The notes under the pieces are model-generated. The model saw only the letters and a list, made by a program, of their open reading frames with translations, was not told the DNA's origin and searched no databases. From Cadophora sp. MPI-SDFR-AT-0126 (Eukaryota > Ascomycota > Leotiomycetes > Helotiales > Ploettnerulaceae): 64,000 nt of DNA. The translations under genes were made by a program, and so were the position numbers. The stretch is from assembly GCA_020747065.1 (NCBI GenBank), contig JAGMVK010000012.1:1612001-1676000 (forward strand). Reading direction: 5' to 3'. Shown one piece after another: positions 1-12,670 of the stretch. How positions within the stretch are numbered: position 1 is the stretch's first letter; each line of letters opens with the position of its first letter.

Positions 1-366
1 CTCTCTTGACCGTGGCTGCGCGATCTCGATCTTCATTTTTCTGCCCAAGAAAGTCTGCCCGTTGAACTCGTCCAGAGCTCTCTGCGCATCCTCTGCATCT
101 GCCAGCGTAACAAATCCATATCCTTTTGATTGCTTTGTTTCCGGATCTAGGACGACGGTTGCGTGCTTGAGGGGGTAGTTTTGGGAGAATAATTCGGTCA
201 GGGCATCGCTTGTTGCGATTGCGGGCAGAGATCGCACAAACAGAGTTCGTTGGGCGGAGGCATTGGTCTCTTTGCGTGGTTTCTTGGAGGGAGGATCTTG
301 TGTGGATGTAGATATAGCTTCAACATCCTCGTCCCCTTCCTCTTGGTTTCGTTGACGTTTTCCCAT
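1..366 (-). CDS. NOP4: NOP4/RBM28-type nucleolar RNA-binding protein, N-terminal part
   Basis: Reading the minus strand from the ATG at 364-366 gives 122 open codons that run off the left edge. After a short basic/acidic leader (starts MGKRQRNQEEGDED) there is one complete RRM: RNP2-like RTLFVRSLP at about residues 43-51 and RNP1-like SKGYGFVTL at about residues 81-89, followed by an ADAEDAQRALDEFNG helix. This wording closely matches the first RRM of fungal Nop4, a nucleolar protein with four RRMs needed for 27S pre-rRNA processing and 60S ribosome assembly; that function is known for the family, not shown here. No intron is visible in this part. The gene diverges from ROX3, with about 1.1 kb between start codons. 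The remaining RRMs should lie to the left of the window. Another multi-RRM protein is possible but less likely. Confidence 0.85.
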   Translation of the reverse strand, partial: MGKRQRNQEEGDEDVEAISTSTQDPPSKKPRKETNASAQRTLFVRSLPAIATSDALTELFSQNYPLKHATVVLDPETKQSKGYGFVTLADAEDAQRALDEFNGQTFLGRKMKIEIAQPRSRE

Positions 367-1456
367 TTTGTCCGAGTTGAGGAGAAGTACTTGGTGGTGG
401 GATGTGAGTGAGTATCTTCTCTTCTGCATATCCGAACTTTTTTTGGTTTTATCGGATCAGAGCTAATCTGATTGAAGGTTAGCTGAAAATGCTTAGCGTG
501 GTTAATTGGATTGACTCGGGAGCCAAGGCTTGAACCTTGCAGCCTGGCCTGACCTGACTGTGACTGCCTGAGCCAAAAGAACCTGGCCGACCCAGCCAGC
601 CAGCCAGCGGAGGAAGAAGCCCGGCCGGCCTGCTGCTTGCTTTTGCTTGCCTTTGCCAGCGGACTCAAGCTGGGGGCTGGACTGGACCTTGGGCCGCTCC
701 AACATCCAAACATCCTCGCCCGCGCGGAATCATTTATAATTGTTACGATAGAATCAATCACTCACATACATTTAATCCTTATACTGTACCACTCTCTATT
801 TATCCATTTCACCTCACCTCGCCTCGCCTCGCCTTGACGCTTCGTATTGTGTTGTGAGCCAATCCACGTGACTCTCTTTCAGCCCCACCCCATCACCCTT
901 CTAGCGCAGTTTTGGGCTCGGCTGGATCATCAAAGACGGCGCCTCCGATCTGCTCGCTCGCTCTCACGACAACCCACGTCAACACCATCGACGACACCAC
1001 GAACTCTCCGTCGACACACCCGGGAACACTGCGAGATACTGTCACCGGTCGAGACGAGGATCTTGAATGAAGGAGGATACGGCATAGCTGGAGATTCAAG
1101 GCGTGGCCAGCCGCCTTCGTTGCGTTGCGCCCTGCGACGACGGTCGCTCCCGATCTCTTCCCCAACCCTGCGCTCACCCTCTCCACCCATCGAGAACCGA
1201 CCAGCAGACGTTCTGCTTCGATCGACCGCTCGGAATAGCTTCTCGCACCTCATTCTCAATTGCTCGACGATAAAGACGGGTGCCGGCGCATCTGGCAAAT
1301 CTCTGCTCCCCGAGCTCCCACTCTCTTTCACCTTCGACCGCTCACAACATCGTCATTACTTTGTCCATACAACAACAACAATAACAACAACAACAGCATA
1401 CATACAAAGGAAACATACATCTCTCAATCTCGACATACTCGGATCTACAACACGAA
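367..1456. promoter_or_regulatory. Divergent NOP4-ROX3 intergenic region
   Basis: About 1.1 kb between two divergent start codons, so it should hold both promoters and both 5' UTRs. A GC-rich patch at about 560-660 contains a short CAGC tandem (about 593-606). The last 400 bases before ROX3 are pyrimidine-rich and end in a CAA-repeat tract, like a long fungal 5' leader. An open frame at 847-1467 starts at TTG, is low in complexity and lies in this leader; I do not treat it as a gene. Confidence 0.5.
1370..1397. repeat. (CAA)n/(AAC)n microsatellite in the ROX3 5' leader
   Basis: About nine units of AAC, interrupted once by AAT, lie 60-90 bases upstream of the ROX3 ATG. Unstructured CAA tracts are common in fungal 5' UTRs. 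A role in translation is only an inference. Confidence 0.7.
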
Positions 1457-2589
1457 ATGACTTCTAATCTGCCTCGGACCCCCGAAACTCCTTCTCAAAC
1501 ATCTCCCAGCGCCACTGATTTCCCGATCAAACCCGTCACCTCACCTATAGATAATCATTCCATGCCAACGCCCGCTCGCAGTGTCAACGGCAGCATGTCC
1601 TCAGTCAACACCGATTCCTCATTCGAGGCTATAACCACCCATGATGATTCCTCACTCAAGCGCAAGCGCGATTCCGACGATCAAGGTGATCAAGAACAGA
1701 AGAAGGTACATGTTGAGGAACCCGAGAGTCTACACAGTCTTACACTCAATGATCTCCATTTGGATGTCGGCGAAAAATATTATCTTTGCAAGACCCGTAA
1801 GACTTCCCGATTCTCAAAGATCTGCCACCTCCCTGGTTTTGTATTCCAGACACTTCTCTGCACCTCATTTGATGAAGTACTTGGTTAACATGGAATTGAC
1901 GTGCAGCACACACTGCTCAAGGAGTTAAGAACGATCAAGGAGTCACAAAAGCGCCCCTCCGCGAGGATCTCTTCGAGCGCTATAACCTGTATGGTATTGC
2001 AGCGACTGTCGCAAGAAACAATCCCGACGGATCGAAAGGTGTCAAGTTACGCAAGACATACAAGAACCACATCAAGGACCATGGATTGGTCGGCGCGTTT
2101 GATTCTGTAAAGAGGGAGCAGGGCACGCCTGGCACGCTGTACGAGATGATGTGGAGGGTCAAGTACCAAGATGAGGGCTGGAATGCCGAGTGGACACAGG
2201 GGAAGGAAATCGAGAAAGGCATTCCCGAGTCACTCCTACCTCCTGGCAACAAAGTCTTTGCGATGGCAAAGGGCCCGATACCCAAGGATTTGTTTGACCC
2301 TTCTGTACTTGGTGAGGGTGGAAATCCAAGAGCACCAGTAGAGGCATCCAAGGGCATTCAGAATGGTTCCAGGACGCCCATTCCACAGAACCCTGCGGTC
2401 GCTCGTCCTGTCAAGGTTGCTTCAAAGGCTGATGTCCAACGTCCAAAGAGGGCTACCAAGCGTACTTATGGGGATTCGAGCTTTGAGGGTTATGGTGAGG
2501 GCTATGTTGATGATGACAACCAAGATCCAGGCTATTCTACTGGCGATGGAGATGGCGCCAAGCGGAAGCGACCAAAGAAGGTTGGGTGA
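1457..2589 (+). CDS. ROX3: Mediator subunit 19 (Rox3/Med19)
   Basis: Two exons: 1457-1796 and 1907-2589, giving 340 aa. The intron (1797-1906) starts GTAAGA, has a TTAAC branch-like site and ends GTGCAG. Splicing restores a conserved LCKTPH stretch and the frame into DLFERYNLYGIAATVAR and LRKTYKNHIKDHGL, the Rox3 core. The N-terminus (residues 1-85) is Ser/Pro/Thr-rich with a KRKR patch. The C-terminus is basic and ends KRKRPKKVG, a likely nuclear signal. Med19 belongs to the head/middle region of the RNA polymerase II Mediator and is a nuclear co-regulator; this is family knowledge. A second Mediator gene (MED5) lies on the other side of the retrotransposon. The splice model is supported by both phase and restored homology. 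Confidence 0.88.
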
Positions 2590-3932
2590 TTGCTATACTT
2601 GAAAGATTCTAAGGCTGACGCAACATAAGAACTCTCAGGGTCATAGCTTCCAAGGCGGTCCGATGCGACAAAACAGCTACGGACCAGGTATGGTTGGAGC
2701 TTGAAGTCGATGACAGACTCTCCTTCCGCTTGTACGATATTTGAGATACCCTCGCTCATTACGAGCCTACACGAATCCGAACCAATCGATTCGGTAACGG
2801 CCTCTCTGTTGGTTGATGACGGATGCTTCAATAGAGAAGTAAACGAACACGGGACATCAGATGCTGGGCCCAGCTTTCACGCTTTGGTAAACACGAAAAG
2901 ATTTCCCACTGCGTCTCTCACTCAGGGAGAGAATGATGGCGTACTACAATTTCAGTCGCCTCTAGCGTTTTTTGATGCATTTTTTCTGGTTTAGCGGGTG
3001 CAAGGGGTTTGGGATAAAGAAGCTTGGCGCAGTTGTGGTCTGATCAAGCACACCCCCTTGCGAATGAACTGATGTGCTACAGCATAATGTCAGATGAAGA
3101 TCTTCAAAAACGTAATGTCTCTCTTGCTCTTGTGAATGTGATTATTATTCGATCTAGTGAACATCATCCGAATGCGACTTCCCCAGTACACAAGAAATCT
3201 CAAACTTCTTCTCTCCTACTATCACGGTTTCCCGTACCTTCCTTACCGTAAGATTGCTGCCCTGATTCCGAGCTCTACAATCTCACTGTCTACTCTGACG
3301 GCCGCAAGGGGCGGAGTATAGCGAGCGAGGGAAAGTATCGGTCTGGCACTGGCACCGTCCGCAATATAAAAAGAACCATGGGAGTCATTCGGCACCATCT
3401 TAGCAACATACATACCTGTCGCCATCCAGATCAACCTGTATATCGGCAAACCGGAACCTTTTTTTTGTCTGTGTGGGGATCAAAATAAGTGAATGGATCT
3501 TTGAGTGTTGGCTTTGGCATGGGAGTGGGTTTGGGTTTGGGTTTTGTGTCGGAGGATCTGGGGGGAGGAAGATTATATGGAGGTGTGGAGGGTGTGGAAG
3601 GGGTGGAGTGATGAAGCGATGAGGTGAGTGTATGTCGATTTACTTGATTAGAGGGTGGATGGATGGGGATTTGGATGTTCCTGCATTCAGAATTGCTTTG
3701 CTTTGATCCGGTATTTGATGTGTTCAGTAGGACAACGTTATGCTATAGTATAGACTGAGTCGACTAGTTGTTCTGTAGATTAGACACAACCGAACTCGTG
3801 GATGTCTATCTCCCACTCCTCCGATTCATAATTATTTAATCACATTCGCCATCGACTTGGTTAAACGTATCCGCAATCGCATCAGCGCCAGCGTTCTTTG
3901 TAGCTTCTCGATAAACTGCTAAGTTAATGTAT
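2590..3932. other. Intergenic, no confident gene
   Basis: Only short open frames without recognisable motifs or convincing splice patterns. A short TTTGGG-type tandem (GGGTTT repeated three times, about 3526-3545) is present; it is too short and internal to be a telomere. The 3' ends of ROX3 and of the minus-strand hypothetical gene probably lie here. Confidence 0.5.
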
Positions 3933-4605
3933 CTATCTATTTGCCCAAAAAAGAGCATTTGTGAATATTTCTCGATCACGGATCTCCTCCCCTTCTTGGG
4001 AAAGATAAAGTCTTTTCTTTTTCTCCTTCTGATATGAAGAAGACTCTTGGTCTGCAAAGCTTGGAGGAGTAGGAAGTGCTTTCCAGCTCCATCTTACCAG
4101 TTTTTGAAACTTTTGAAGATGCAAGTACGGAATCAAGCCTCGCAGCCGGGTTCGCCGTTCTGCGATTTTGCCTTGGACTGACGCTAGATCGAGAATTTTG
4201 GGCGGGGATTGAGATGATGGGCCGGGAGGGAGATGGAACTTGGTTATTGACGGCGTTCTGATGTCAGGCGTTTTGGATTGTCTTCGTACTGAGTTTGAGT
4301 CTGACTTTGGGTTAGCTTCAGAGTGGATTTGTGGACTCGTGGGATTCGGGGTTGGATTTGGAGTGACTTACGTTCGATAGTACGATTTAGGAATAGCAAT
4401 GGATACCACACAAAGCAAAGGTTTGAGAAGCTCTGGAGCTATGCTTCTTGTGAAGCAGACGTATCATCGCTTCTGAGTTGGGAAACGGATTCGGTGGTAA
4501 TGCTGCCTGTAGTGCTACGAAGAAATGATCTGGGGAATCATTATAAGTTTCCGGTGAGCTTTTGGATGTCTTCTGAGAAGAGTATTCCTGTGTTGAAATC
4601 GGCAT
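3933..4605 (-). CDS. Hypothetical protein, two-exon model
   Basis: I do not recognise this protein. A minus-strand ATG at 4603-4605 has a good context (A at -3) and opens a frame beginning MPISTQEYSSQKTSK. With an intron at 4301-4406 (weak donor GTATCC; acceptor GTCAG after a GCTAAC branch site) the frame continues into an exon with RRQSKTPD, FHLPPGPSSQSPPK and AERRTRLRGL, ending at 3933, about 188 aa. The phases agree. A stronger donor (GTAAGT) lies inside the intron but follows an in-frame stop. The second exon may itself be spliced at a GTAAGA near 4104. The Pro/Ser/Arg/Lys-rich composition suggests a disordered protein. It could also be non-coding. Confidence 0.33.
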
Positions 4606-5128
4606 CGTGGAAATGCTTCCAGTGCGGTAGACGCGACTTATGTACTATTCCTGAAGTTGACGAGGTTGAGGAGAGAAACAGGGCGGATAAGATAGATCGT
4701 GATGTATGATGGATGGATGGACTTGTTGTGGTATGAGCGGAGCTAGAGATGGAGATGAAGAAGTTTCTACTCTTTCGAGATGGACATTACTGGAAAGATG
4801 AGAAAGAAAAAAAGAATCGAGCGAGGAGTTAAGTGGTTTAGCTTGATGTATTAGTTGTTGTAAAACTCGGACTTGCGTGAGATGTATAATGAGCTATAAG
4901 TTGTCAAGAGCATGATATAACCATACACCGTAGTTCAAACTATTTACCTTGCATGCTTCGCACTCTGGTCAACACAATAGTAGATCCAGAGAAGGGTTTG
5001 GGCAGGGTGAGCACTACAAATACCGTGACCCACAATTGAAAACATCACTTGTTACGGAATGCTCTAAAGAGATTGTTATCTCCCTATGTGCACTTGTAGA
5101 GAATCTCGATGCTATTTCTAAGTAGGAG
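4606..5128. other. Intergenic sequence left of the retroelement
   Basis: About 0.5 kb without a supported gene. The first 100 bases could serve as promoter and leader of the hypothetical minus-strand gene. The region ends at the AGATC target site of the LTR element. Confidence 0.5.
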
Positions 5129-5133
5129 AGATC
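5129..5133. repeat. Target site duplication AGATC (left copy)
   Basis: The five bases AGATC directly precede the left LTR and recur directly after the right LTR at 12893-12897. This is the length expected for Ty3/Gypsy integration and fixes both ends of the element. Confidence 0.93.
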
Positions 5134-5355
5134 TGTAACGACGCAATATTACTAAGTGCAGTATCAAGTATAGGAGTAAGAGGGTAGGTAAATAGTAATA
5201 TTATAGGTCTAGTATAAAGGAAACAAGAAGGTAAGGAGCCCTTACAGGGGGAGCGGTCCTATATATACACGAATCTGGTCCGGCTTCTGTCCGGTAATAT
5301 TCCGGCTAAACCTGAGTACCCCTATTTCCAGTACTTCTGTTACTTTAATATTATA
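5134..5355 (-). repeat. LTR, 3' LTR of the minus-strand element
   Basis: 222 bp, equal in length to the right LTR. The outer edge keeps TGTAACG, while the inner edge is mutated by C-to-T/G-to-A changes (TTAATATTATA against TCAACGTTACA in the other copy). The middle, including AGGGGGAGCGGTCC and TCCGGCTTCTGTCCGG, is the same in both copies and is not RIP-mutated. Confidence 0.93.
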
Positions 5356-8099
5356 TTACCTTCCTCCTATAAGAAAGCTTATTCCTAAACTCTAAATCGT
5401 ATTTTTATATAGAATTATTATTATATAAAATAGTAGAGATATATAGCTTTAGTAGGGAGATTCTAGAGGAAGTATTAATCTAGTAGTACTAGTTAATAAT
5501 AATAGTAGTAGTAAGCAAGGTAATAACTTAACTATAAAACTATCTAAAAAGTATTTAAATTAAGTCTAGTAAGGCTATAATCGCTTATTATTATACGTAT
5601 TATAGTACTTAATAGTATAGATCTTTAGAATTCTAACTTTCTTTTTTAAATAACTATAACTTTAAGTTCTATAAGTAAATCTTATATATAAAGATTTATT
5701 AATCTATATATATTACTAATATATTTCAATAGTCTATATTAAATAAAATAAGTAATTTAAGAGTAAATTAAGTTCTAAATTCTTAGTAGTTTAGTAGTAA
5801 TTTAGAATTAATTTAATATATTAATATAAATAGTGCTTACTTTAATTCCTATTAATACCCTTAAATCCGCTTACTATAAGTATTATATCTAATATATCCG
5901 CCTACTTACTATAGAACTAGATTATATTTATAAATTTAATAGTACTAAAAGTAAAAAGTATACGTACTATAAAAAGTAAGTAAAAAAGTATAATCCTATA
6001 AGTACTCCCTATTTCCTTTTCCTAAATCCTAATTATTATAAATATAGTCTAATTATAATTCAGATAAGCTAAAATACTAATTTTTATACTAGATTCTATA
6101 CTATATAACTAAGAAATATTATAAGCTCTCCTTCGCTATTACTACTAAAAATAATAAGAATATTATTTCTACCTTTTAAGAGATTAATACCAGATTATAT
6201 ATTACTACTATTAATATCCTTAAGATATAGGGTAAGCTATAATTAGAGTTATTAAAGGAAACTTATACTCTTCGCTAAACTATTATAGATCTAGCTATAT
6301 AATAAGCTATAAGTTACTCCTTTTTCTTTTATCTTTTTCTTTTATTATAAGTTTTACTTATAACTATTTCTATTTAGGATAGAGATCTAATTCTAAATAT
6401 ATCTATTTTTACTTAAGTGAAGTTTAAATAACTTCTAATTAATATATAAGTAGAGTCTAGTTTTAGCTTTAAATTAAATTCAAGAGGAGATTACTATTAG
6501 TACTACTAAGGTAGCTAAGACTATTTATTATAGTAGTATTAAGTGTAAAAGAGTAAAGGGGGAGGAGGAGAAGGGAGAGTTATTAGCTTATTTCCGGGTA
6601 ACTTAAAGTAGTAAATACCTTAGTAGCGTAAAAGAGGAAGAGGAGATTCTAAATAATTTAGAATAAAGGAAAAATAAGCTCTATTTTGGATTAGCTTTAT
6701 TATTAGTTCTTTATAACTATACCTTTAGTTAGACTTCTTATATAAGAGTAGCTCTTTATAGTAAAACTAGTAAGATATTCTAGTTAAGGTATAATTATAA
6801 GACTACAGTATTAGTACTTTAAATTAAAGGGTATTTAGATAATCTAAATTAAACTTTATTTTACTATCTTACTAATTAGTCTATTATCTTCTAAGTAACT
6901 ATAATTATTTTCTCTATTTTCTTATATAGCTAATTATTTAAGTAAGTTTCAGAGTAATCTTAAAGTAAAAGAGTTAACTTAGTAAAAATCTCTTAACTTA
7001 TAAGGCGACCTTATTAAATTAGATATATTATACTATATAGTATTAGGATTATAACTTACCTAATAAATTTAATACTTTAAGGTATTATAGTATAATCGCG
7101 ATATAAGAACTTCTTATACTTCCTATTCTTCTTATCCCTTAATTACCTTAGGGGGGTTTCAAGGTTATTCCTAACTAAGTAAGGGGTTATTTAGGTCCCG
7201 GAATAATAGCTTAGGAGTAAATATATTATGAATATTTGATCCTATAAGTAACTAGAGTTAATAAGAGTTCCTTACTTAACATAGGATTTTAAATAGCCCT
7301 TCTTATTAATTACCGAGCTTATAACTTAGTTAATAGCTTTTAAGGTTCTTAGTAAATAAGTATACTTTATTACTTACTTAGAAATTAATAGGTCTGTAGT
7401 ACTAGTTTATAGTCTTTATTATATGATCTTATATAGCTTATATATTTAATTTAGTTAACTCTTATACCTCTTTTATATATTCTATTACTACTTTAGTATT
7501 ATAGTAGTTAAGCCTTTCTAGAGGAGTAGTAGCTTTAAGAGAGTTCTAATCCTAATTATTCCTCGGATCTAATCTGAATTTAAGCTAGTATAGGGCTATA
7601 CTAATAAAAGTATAAGGAAGAGTTATTTAAGCTTAATCTATTAATAGAATTAGTTCGCTTTAGTTATCCTAGTAGAAATTAATAAATAACTGTAATCTCT
7701 AATTAATATACTTATTTATAATCTCTATTTAGCTATTAGTCTCCTTATAATATACTATAAAAAGCTTAACTTTAATACTAATAATCCAGTAGAACTCTTT
7801 CTAAAATAATAAAATAAACTATAGTCCTTAATCTAATATAATTAACTCCAGAGTATATCTGAATTAGTAAATTTACTAAATAAAGAATTTAGTAGTACTG
7901 CATATATTAATATTTTAATAATAAGGAATTATTACGGAATCCTTTCTTAGGTAATTAATAAATACTAGGATTCTATTATAATTATACTTATTCTTTAGAA
8001 AATCCTTATAATTTATATATAAATACTATATAAGATAACTTGGAATTAGTAGTAGGTAAAGAAAGCTTTACTATTTAGAATACTTAGAGTATAAGAATT

Positions 8100-8290
8100 A
8101 ATAAGCTCGGTAATTTCTTATGTACTAATTATAGTCCGAATCTATTCTAACTTAGTAGTACTTTAGGACTAGGAATTAATACGTTTTTAACCTACTAAGG
8201 TAAGTAATAGACAACTAGTTATATACTTCTTTAATTAACTTAGTGTAAAGGGAAGTATTATGTTATATATAGAATCAATCTTTAAAGAGT
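8100..8290 (-). pseudogene. Retroelement integrase relic (zinc-binding region)
   Basis: Minus-strand translation shows a degraded HHCC region: KDRLLLFKD, TKLIKEVYN, SITYLSRLKTY and then YIRNYRA. RIP explains the departures from the usual pattern, for example Cys to Tyr in the last motif and His to Tyr in the AHPG-like motif. Stop codons interrupt it. It lies downstream of RT in the element's own direction, as in Ty3/Gypsy. Confidence 0.75.
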
Positions 8291-9299
8291 AGGAGTCTAT
8301 CCTTAATTAAGTAGTCTTTAAGTAAGTATTTTCGCATATTAATAAAAGTAGTATAATTATCTTAATAAAGCTTTTTAATAAGGTTAAAAGAGTCTAAGGG
8401 AGTATTTAAAGGAGCTTTTACCTTAGTAGTAGTTAATAGTGAGAAAGATACTATAACTATAGAGGAAATAAACTGTTCTACTAGCTCAGAATTAATATAG
8501 GGATTAAGCTTTCCTAGTACTAGTAAGGTCTGGCTCTAATTATCTTTTTGAACTTATTTCTATACTTCTAAATCCTACTCTTAATAGCTTAAGAGGTTAG
8601 CTCTTTAATTATCTTTACTAAAGGTATTTATAATTTAGAAGTTAAAGTTAGAGAGAAATTCTATCTAATAAGCTTACTTAGCTATAAGTACTTTAGTAAT
8701 TATAAAGTACTCTAGGGAGTAGTAATCTGAATATACCTTAATTTTATTCTAAAGGGATATTAACTCTAGGTACTACTTATAAAAGCTTTCTATAATAGCG
8801 TATAGTTCTTTATTATAGATCTCTTAATTTAGTTCATGATTATTAAGTATATATAAATAGAAACTAAATAAGTACTATTATTTATTATTATACTATTATA
8901 ATACTACTCTAGTAATTACCTTATTAGAAGTATCTGTTTCTAGCTTAGTAAGTAATTCTAGCTAGAAATAGTAAATCCGTTGAATTAATAGTAATTACTT
9001 TCGGAGCTCTTTAAATATAATATGATACTTTTCTATTTAATTTTAGGCTATTATAAGTTAAGTAAGTATAGATAGAGGTTTAGTAATAAGCCTAAAGTTA
9101 TATATAAATTATTAGTAAAAACTACAGAATCCTAAGTATAACTTAATAGTTATTATAGTTTTAGGATACTTTTAGTTATGTAGTAGTTTAACTTTCTCTA
9201 GATTTGCCTTAATACTCTTAGTAGTTATTATATAGCCTAAGTACTTAGTGCAGGTAATATAGAATTCGTATTTCTTAATATTAATTTATAATCCAGCTT

Positions 9300-9700
9300 T
9301 TATTAAATGCTTTAGTATAGATTTTATATAGGTCTAATATTCTCTTACAGATTTAGAGTAGATTAGGATATTATCTAGGTAAGCTATATAGAAGTTATTT
9401 AGGTAGTTAAGGAGTATATTATTTATATAATATTAGTATATACTAGGTCTATTATAAAGGCTAAATAGTAGTACCTTATACTTATATAATCTATATCTAG
9501 TCCGAAATATGGTATACTCCTCAGAGGCTAGATCTATATAGATATAGTTAAAGGCGGCTTGAATATCTAATTTTATAAATATCTTTATATTTAATACTTT
9601 AGTAAGGAGCTTATTAATTCAGGGGATTAGATAAGTGTTTTTCCGTGTAAGGGTATTTAGCTTACAATAATTAATATAGAATTATAAGCCTTTATTAGGC
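9300..9700 (-). pseudogene. Retroelement reverse transcriptase relic
   Basis: Minus-strand translation contains the ordered RT blocks: DYRKLNTLTRKN, IFIKLDIQAAFN, SEEYTIFRTRY and the active-site block AYLDNILIYS. The last is YLDD with its second Asp changed to Asn by a G-to-A change. The final block is followed by KSVREY. This wording is typical of fungal Ty3/Gypsy RT. Stops from RIP are scattered throughout. Confidence 0.88.
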
Positions 9701-10924
9701 TTTTTAATAAAGAGTATAAGTAATATAAATAGACTCTAGTTTAACTTAATAAAACCCTTATCTAGATTCTCTAAGAGATACTCCTTTATTACTTTAAGCT
9801 CCTCTATTAATTAATAATAAAGAGGAGAGTAAGTATTAAGTAGTAGTTCCTTAAGATAAATCTTATAATTATAATATTAATAAAGTAAAAGAGTATTTAT
9901 ATTTTTCTTAGAAAATACTAATTTTAGATATTAGTACTATTTTAGAAGCCTTTTAAATAAGAGTTAAGTAGTATTAGGATCTTTTAGTTTATATTATTCT
10001 TATAAGATATAGTTTATCTTATAGATACTAGTTTAAAAGAACTTAGTATCTTTATATTTTATATTAAAATAGAAGGTATTTACACTAATCTTGTAGATAA
10101 ATACAGATATAAGTAGTGTCCTTAATAGTTTATATTTTAGTTTCCGGGCTTATAAAGGTCCTTTACTTATAGGGAATAATATTAAGGTTAGTTTAAGAGT
10201 AATTTAAAGGAGATATTCTTTTAGTATTTGAATTATAAAGGGGAGATATTTTTATTATATTTTATTCTTTTAGATTACTAGATCTCTGCGATTTACGTCG
10301 CTCTAGTAGTCTTATTATAAAAGGAGCTATATACGTGAAAAAGGTAAGACTAGCTCTTAAGACTATTATTTAGTAGATAGGTAATTAGATAGCTATAAAA
10401 ATCGATTCTAGTCTATTTATAATTTAAGACAGAATTAACGTATCTATTTAACGCTTATTATTATATCTTGCTTTTCTAGGTTAAGGATTATAAAGAGATA
10501 GTTATATACGTATTAACTATTAATTATTAAGTATAAATATATATAATAGGTAGTATAACTTCTAACTAAGCTCTAAAAGCTATAGATTAGTATAGTATAT
10601 AAGAAGAGCTGAATCTTTATTCCTAACGCCCTTAAAAGATATATAGATATAGTTTAATTCATAAAAAGATAACTATTTACTCTAGTATCTACTAATATAA
10701 AGAGTATAATTCCTAATCTATTTATACTAAGTATATAATTAACTATGAATTACTTCCCTCTTATTAAAGAGTTTAAATTAAGTTTTAATAGATTATATTT
10801 ATATAAGCTTAAAAAAAAGTCTTTCTTTAAGCCTCTTTATTTTTCTATACTTAATCTTCCTTACTCTCTATTATCTCTTTAGTATTATTATTAACTTCCT
10901 TCTTATTAAGGACTTGAACCTTAG

Positions 10925-10990
10925 TTAATTTAGGATAGTTTAACTTATAGTATCTAAACTTTTTATACTTATAATATTTTACTTATAAGT
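10925..10990 (-). pseudogene. Retroelement Gag zinc-knuckle relic
   Basis: Minus-strand translation reads YYKYKKFRYYKLNYPKL. This fits a CX2CX4HX4C knuckle in which each Cys and the His have become Tyr through RIP transitions (TGC/TGT to TAC/TAT, CAC/CAT to TAC/TAT). It places Gag at the right-hand (5') end of the minus-strand element. Confidence 0.65.
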
Positions 10991-12670
10991 TACTAGAACC
11001 TTCTTAAGGTTTCTACATACTCTCCTAGTGTAATAGGGTGGGAGTTATAGTCTGCGGTATTAAGTAGTAGTAAAAGGGAGCGTTAGAAGAAGAAGTAGGT
11101 TTAAGTACTAGTTAAGAAGTAAGTAGTTCGGAAGTCTTCTAAAAGAGGCCTGGCTTAGCTATTCTTTAGGGAGAATCTAATTTATAAAAGCTAGTAGGAG
11201 ATAAGTTAAGTTACGTATTTTATTATTTATTAGTATTAATTAAGATAAGATAAGTTATTATTATTATATAGTTATTTTATTATAAGCTCTTAATTAATAT
11301 AGTAGTAGTATAAAGCTAAGGGGTGATTTTAAACTATATAAAGAAGAACTATTTTATATGAGTTATATTTCCTTAGATTATAGTATTTTGGAATCTTATA
11401 TAAAATTAGATAAAGGTTTTATATATATAATCTAGTTCTTATATATTTATATTAAAGAACTTAGTATAAGCCTTATAAGCTTTATTTCTAGTAAAGAAGT
11501 AGGTCTCTAGTAAAGAAATTATTTCCTAAACTATCCGGAATATACTAGTTTCAGATAAGTATTAAGGCTTTAAGTAAGAGCGGGCTAAGCTAGTAATTAA
11601 TCCTTATACTAAAGCTTACTATACTTAAGTATCTAAGTAAAGACTTATATTAACTTTTAATTAATTTTTAATTAAAGCTTTTTATTATTTAAATATTAAG
11701 TTAGTTTTATTATTTAAGAAAAAAATCTTTTCTATAAATTATACCTTAGGTCCTTAAGGGGTATCTGATTCTGCCTTAAATATAGTAAAGAGGATATTTT
11801 CTAGCTTAAATAAGATATATTTACTCTAACCTATAGATTTATCTCTTTCTATTAATCGAATAATTAGTAGTATAGTTTTAAGGGAAATTAAGGTAGGATT
11901 AGCAGGGGGTACTACTAGTGTAGCTCGAGCGGAAATTAGTAGTTACTTAATATAAGCTAAAGAGGCCTCTTAAGTATAATTTCAATTCTCTATAAATTAG
12001 ATAATTCCTCTTAATATATTTGAATTACTGAAGTCTCTCTTATCTTAGTTAGCGCGATCTTTACTTTTATTACCTCAGGTTCTATAGCTAGAAAAGCTTT
12101 TAGCTAGAGTTAAAGAATTAAGAGTATTATTAGTAGCTTTATTAAATAGACCTATTATATTAATAATATCTATAATAGGAATAAGAGAAGATTCAGGTAT
12201 AATTTAGATTAGTCCTGAAATAAGGATTCTAGGAGTATTAAGGGAACACTTCGTAATTTCCTAGTAAAGGATACTAGTATTAAGGTAGTTTTTATATACT
12301 ATAACTCTATAGGTAATAGGAATTACGCGGTTATGTTCTAAAGAGGAACGAAGGTAGTTTAAGAGAGTTTTTATAAACTTAAAGGTTCCGGTAGTAGTAG
12401 TTATAATACCTTAAATTTATCTACAGCAGCCTCTATATAGAGGGGGTTATTTAGAGTCTCTATTAATAAAGACTACTCGACTCTAATTATACTAATTTAC
12501 GATAAGCAGAACTAAACCCTAGTTTATTAGTTCGTTTAGGAGATCTCTGGAATCCTAATTCTTTAAGGATAGTAATTAAGGGTAATTTAAATAAGAATTA
12601 ATTAATTATATCTTCTAGGTAATAAGATATTATATAGGCTATCCCTAGCGGGAGTAACCTTTTTATTTAA

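Noticed and set aside
198..761. 187-codon minus-strand frame over the NOP4 5' end
   Set aside because: It overlaps the RRM-encoding frame of NOP4 in another frame and has no motif of its own; the NOP4 frame has clear RNP1 and RNP2.
847..1467. 206-codon open frame upstream of ROX3
   Set aside because: It starts at TTG, is rich in simple Ser/Thr/Arg repeats, overlaps the CAA-rich leader of ROX3 and has no family motif.
3526..3545. TTTGGG tandem suggesting telomeric repeat
   Set aside because: Only about three units, inside ordinary single-copy sequence between genes.
4323..4709. 128-codon plus-strand frame
   Set aside because: No recognisable motif and antisense to the better-supported minus-strand model.
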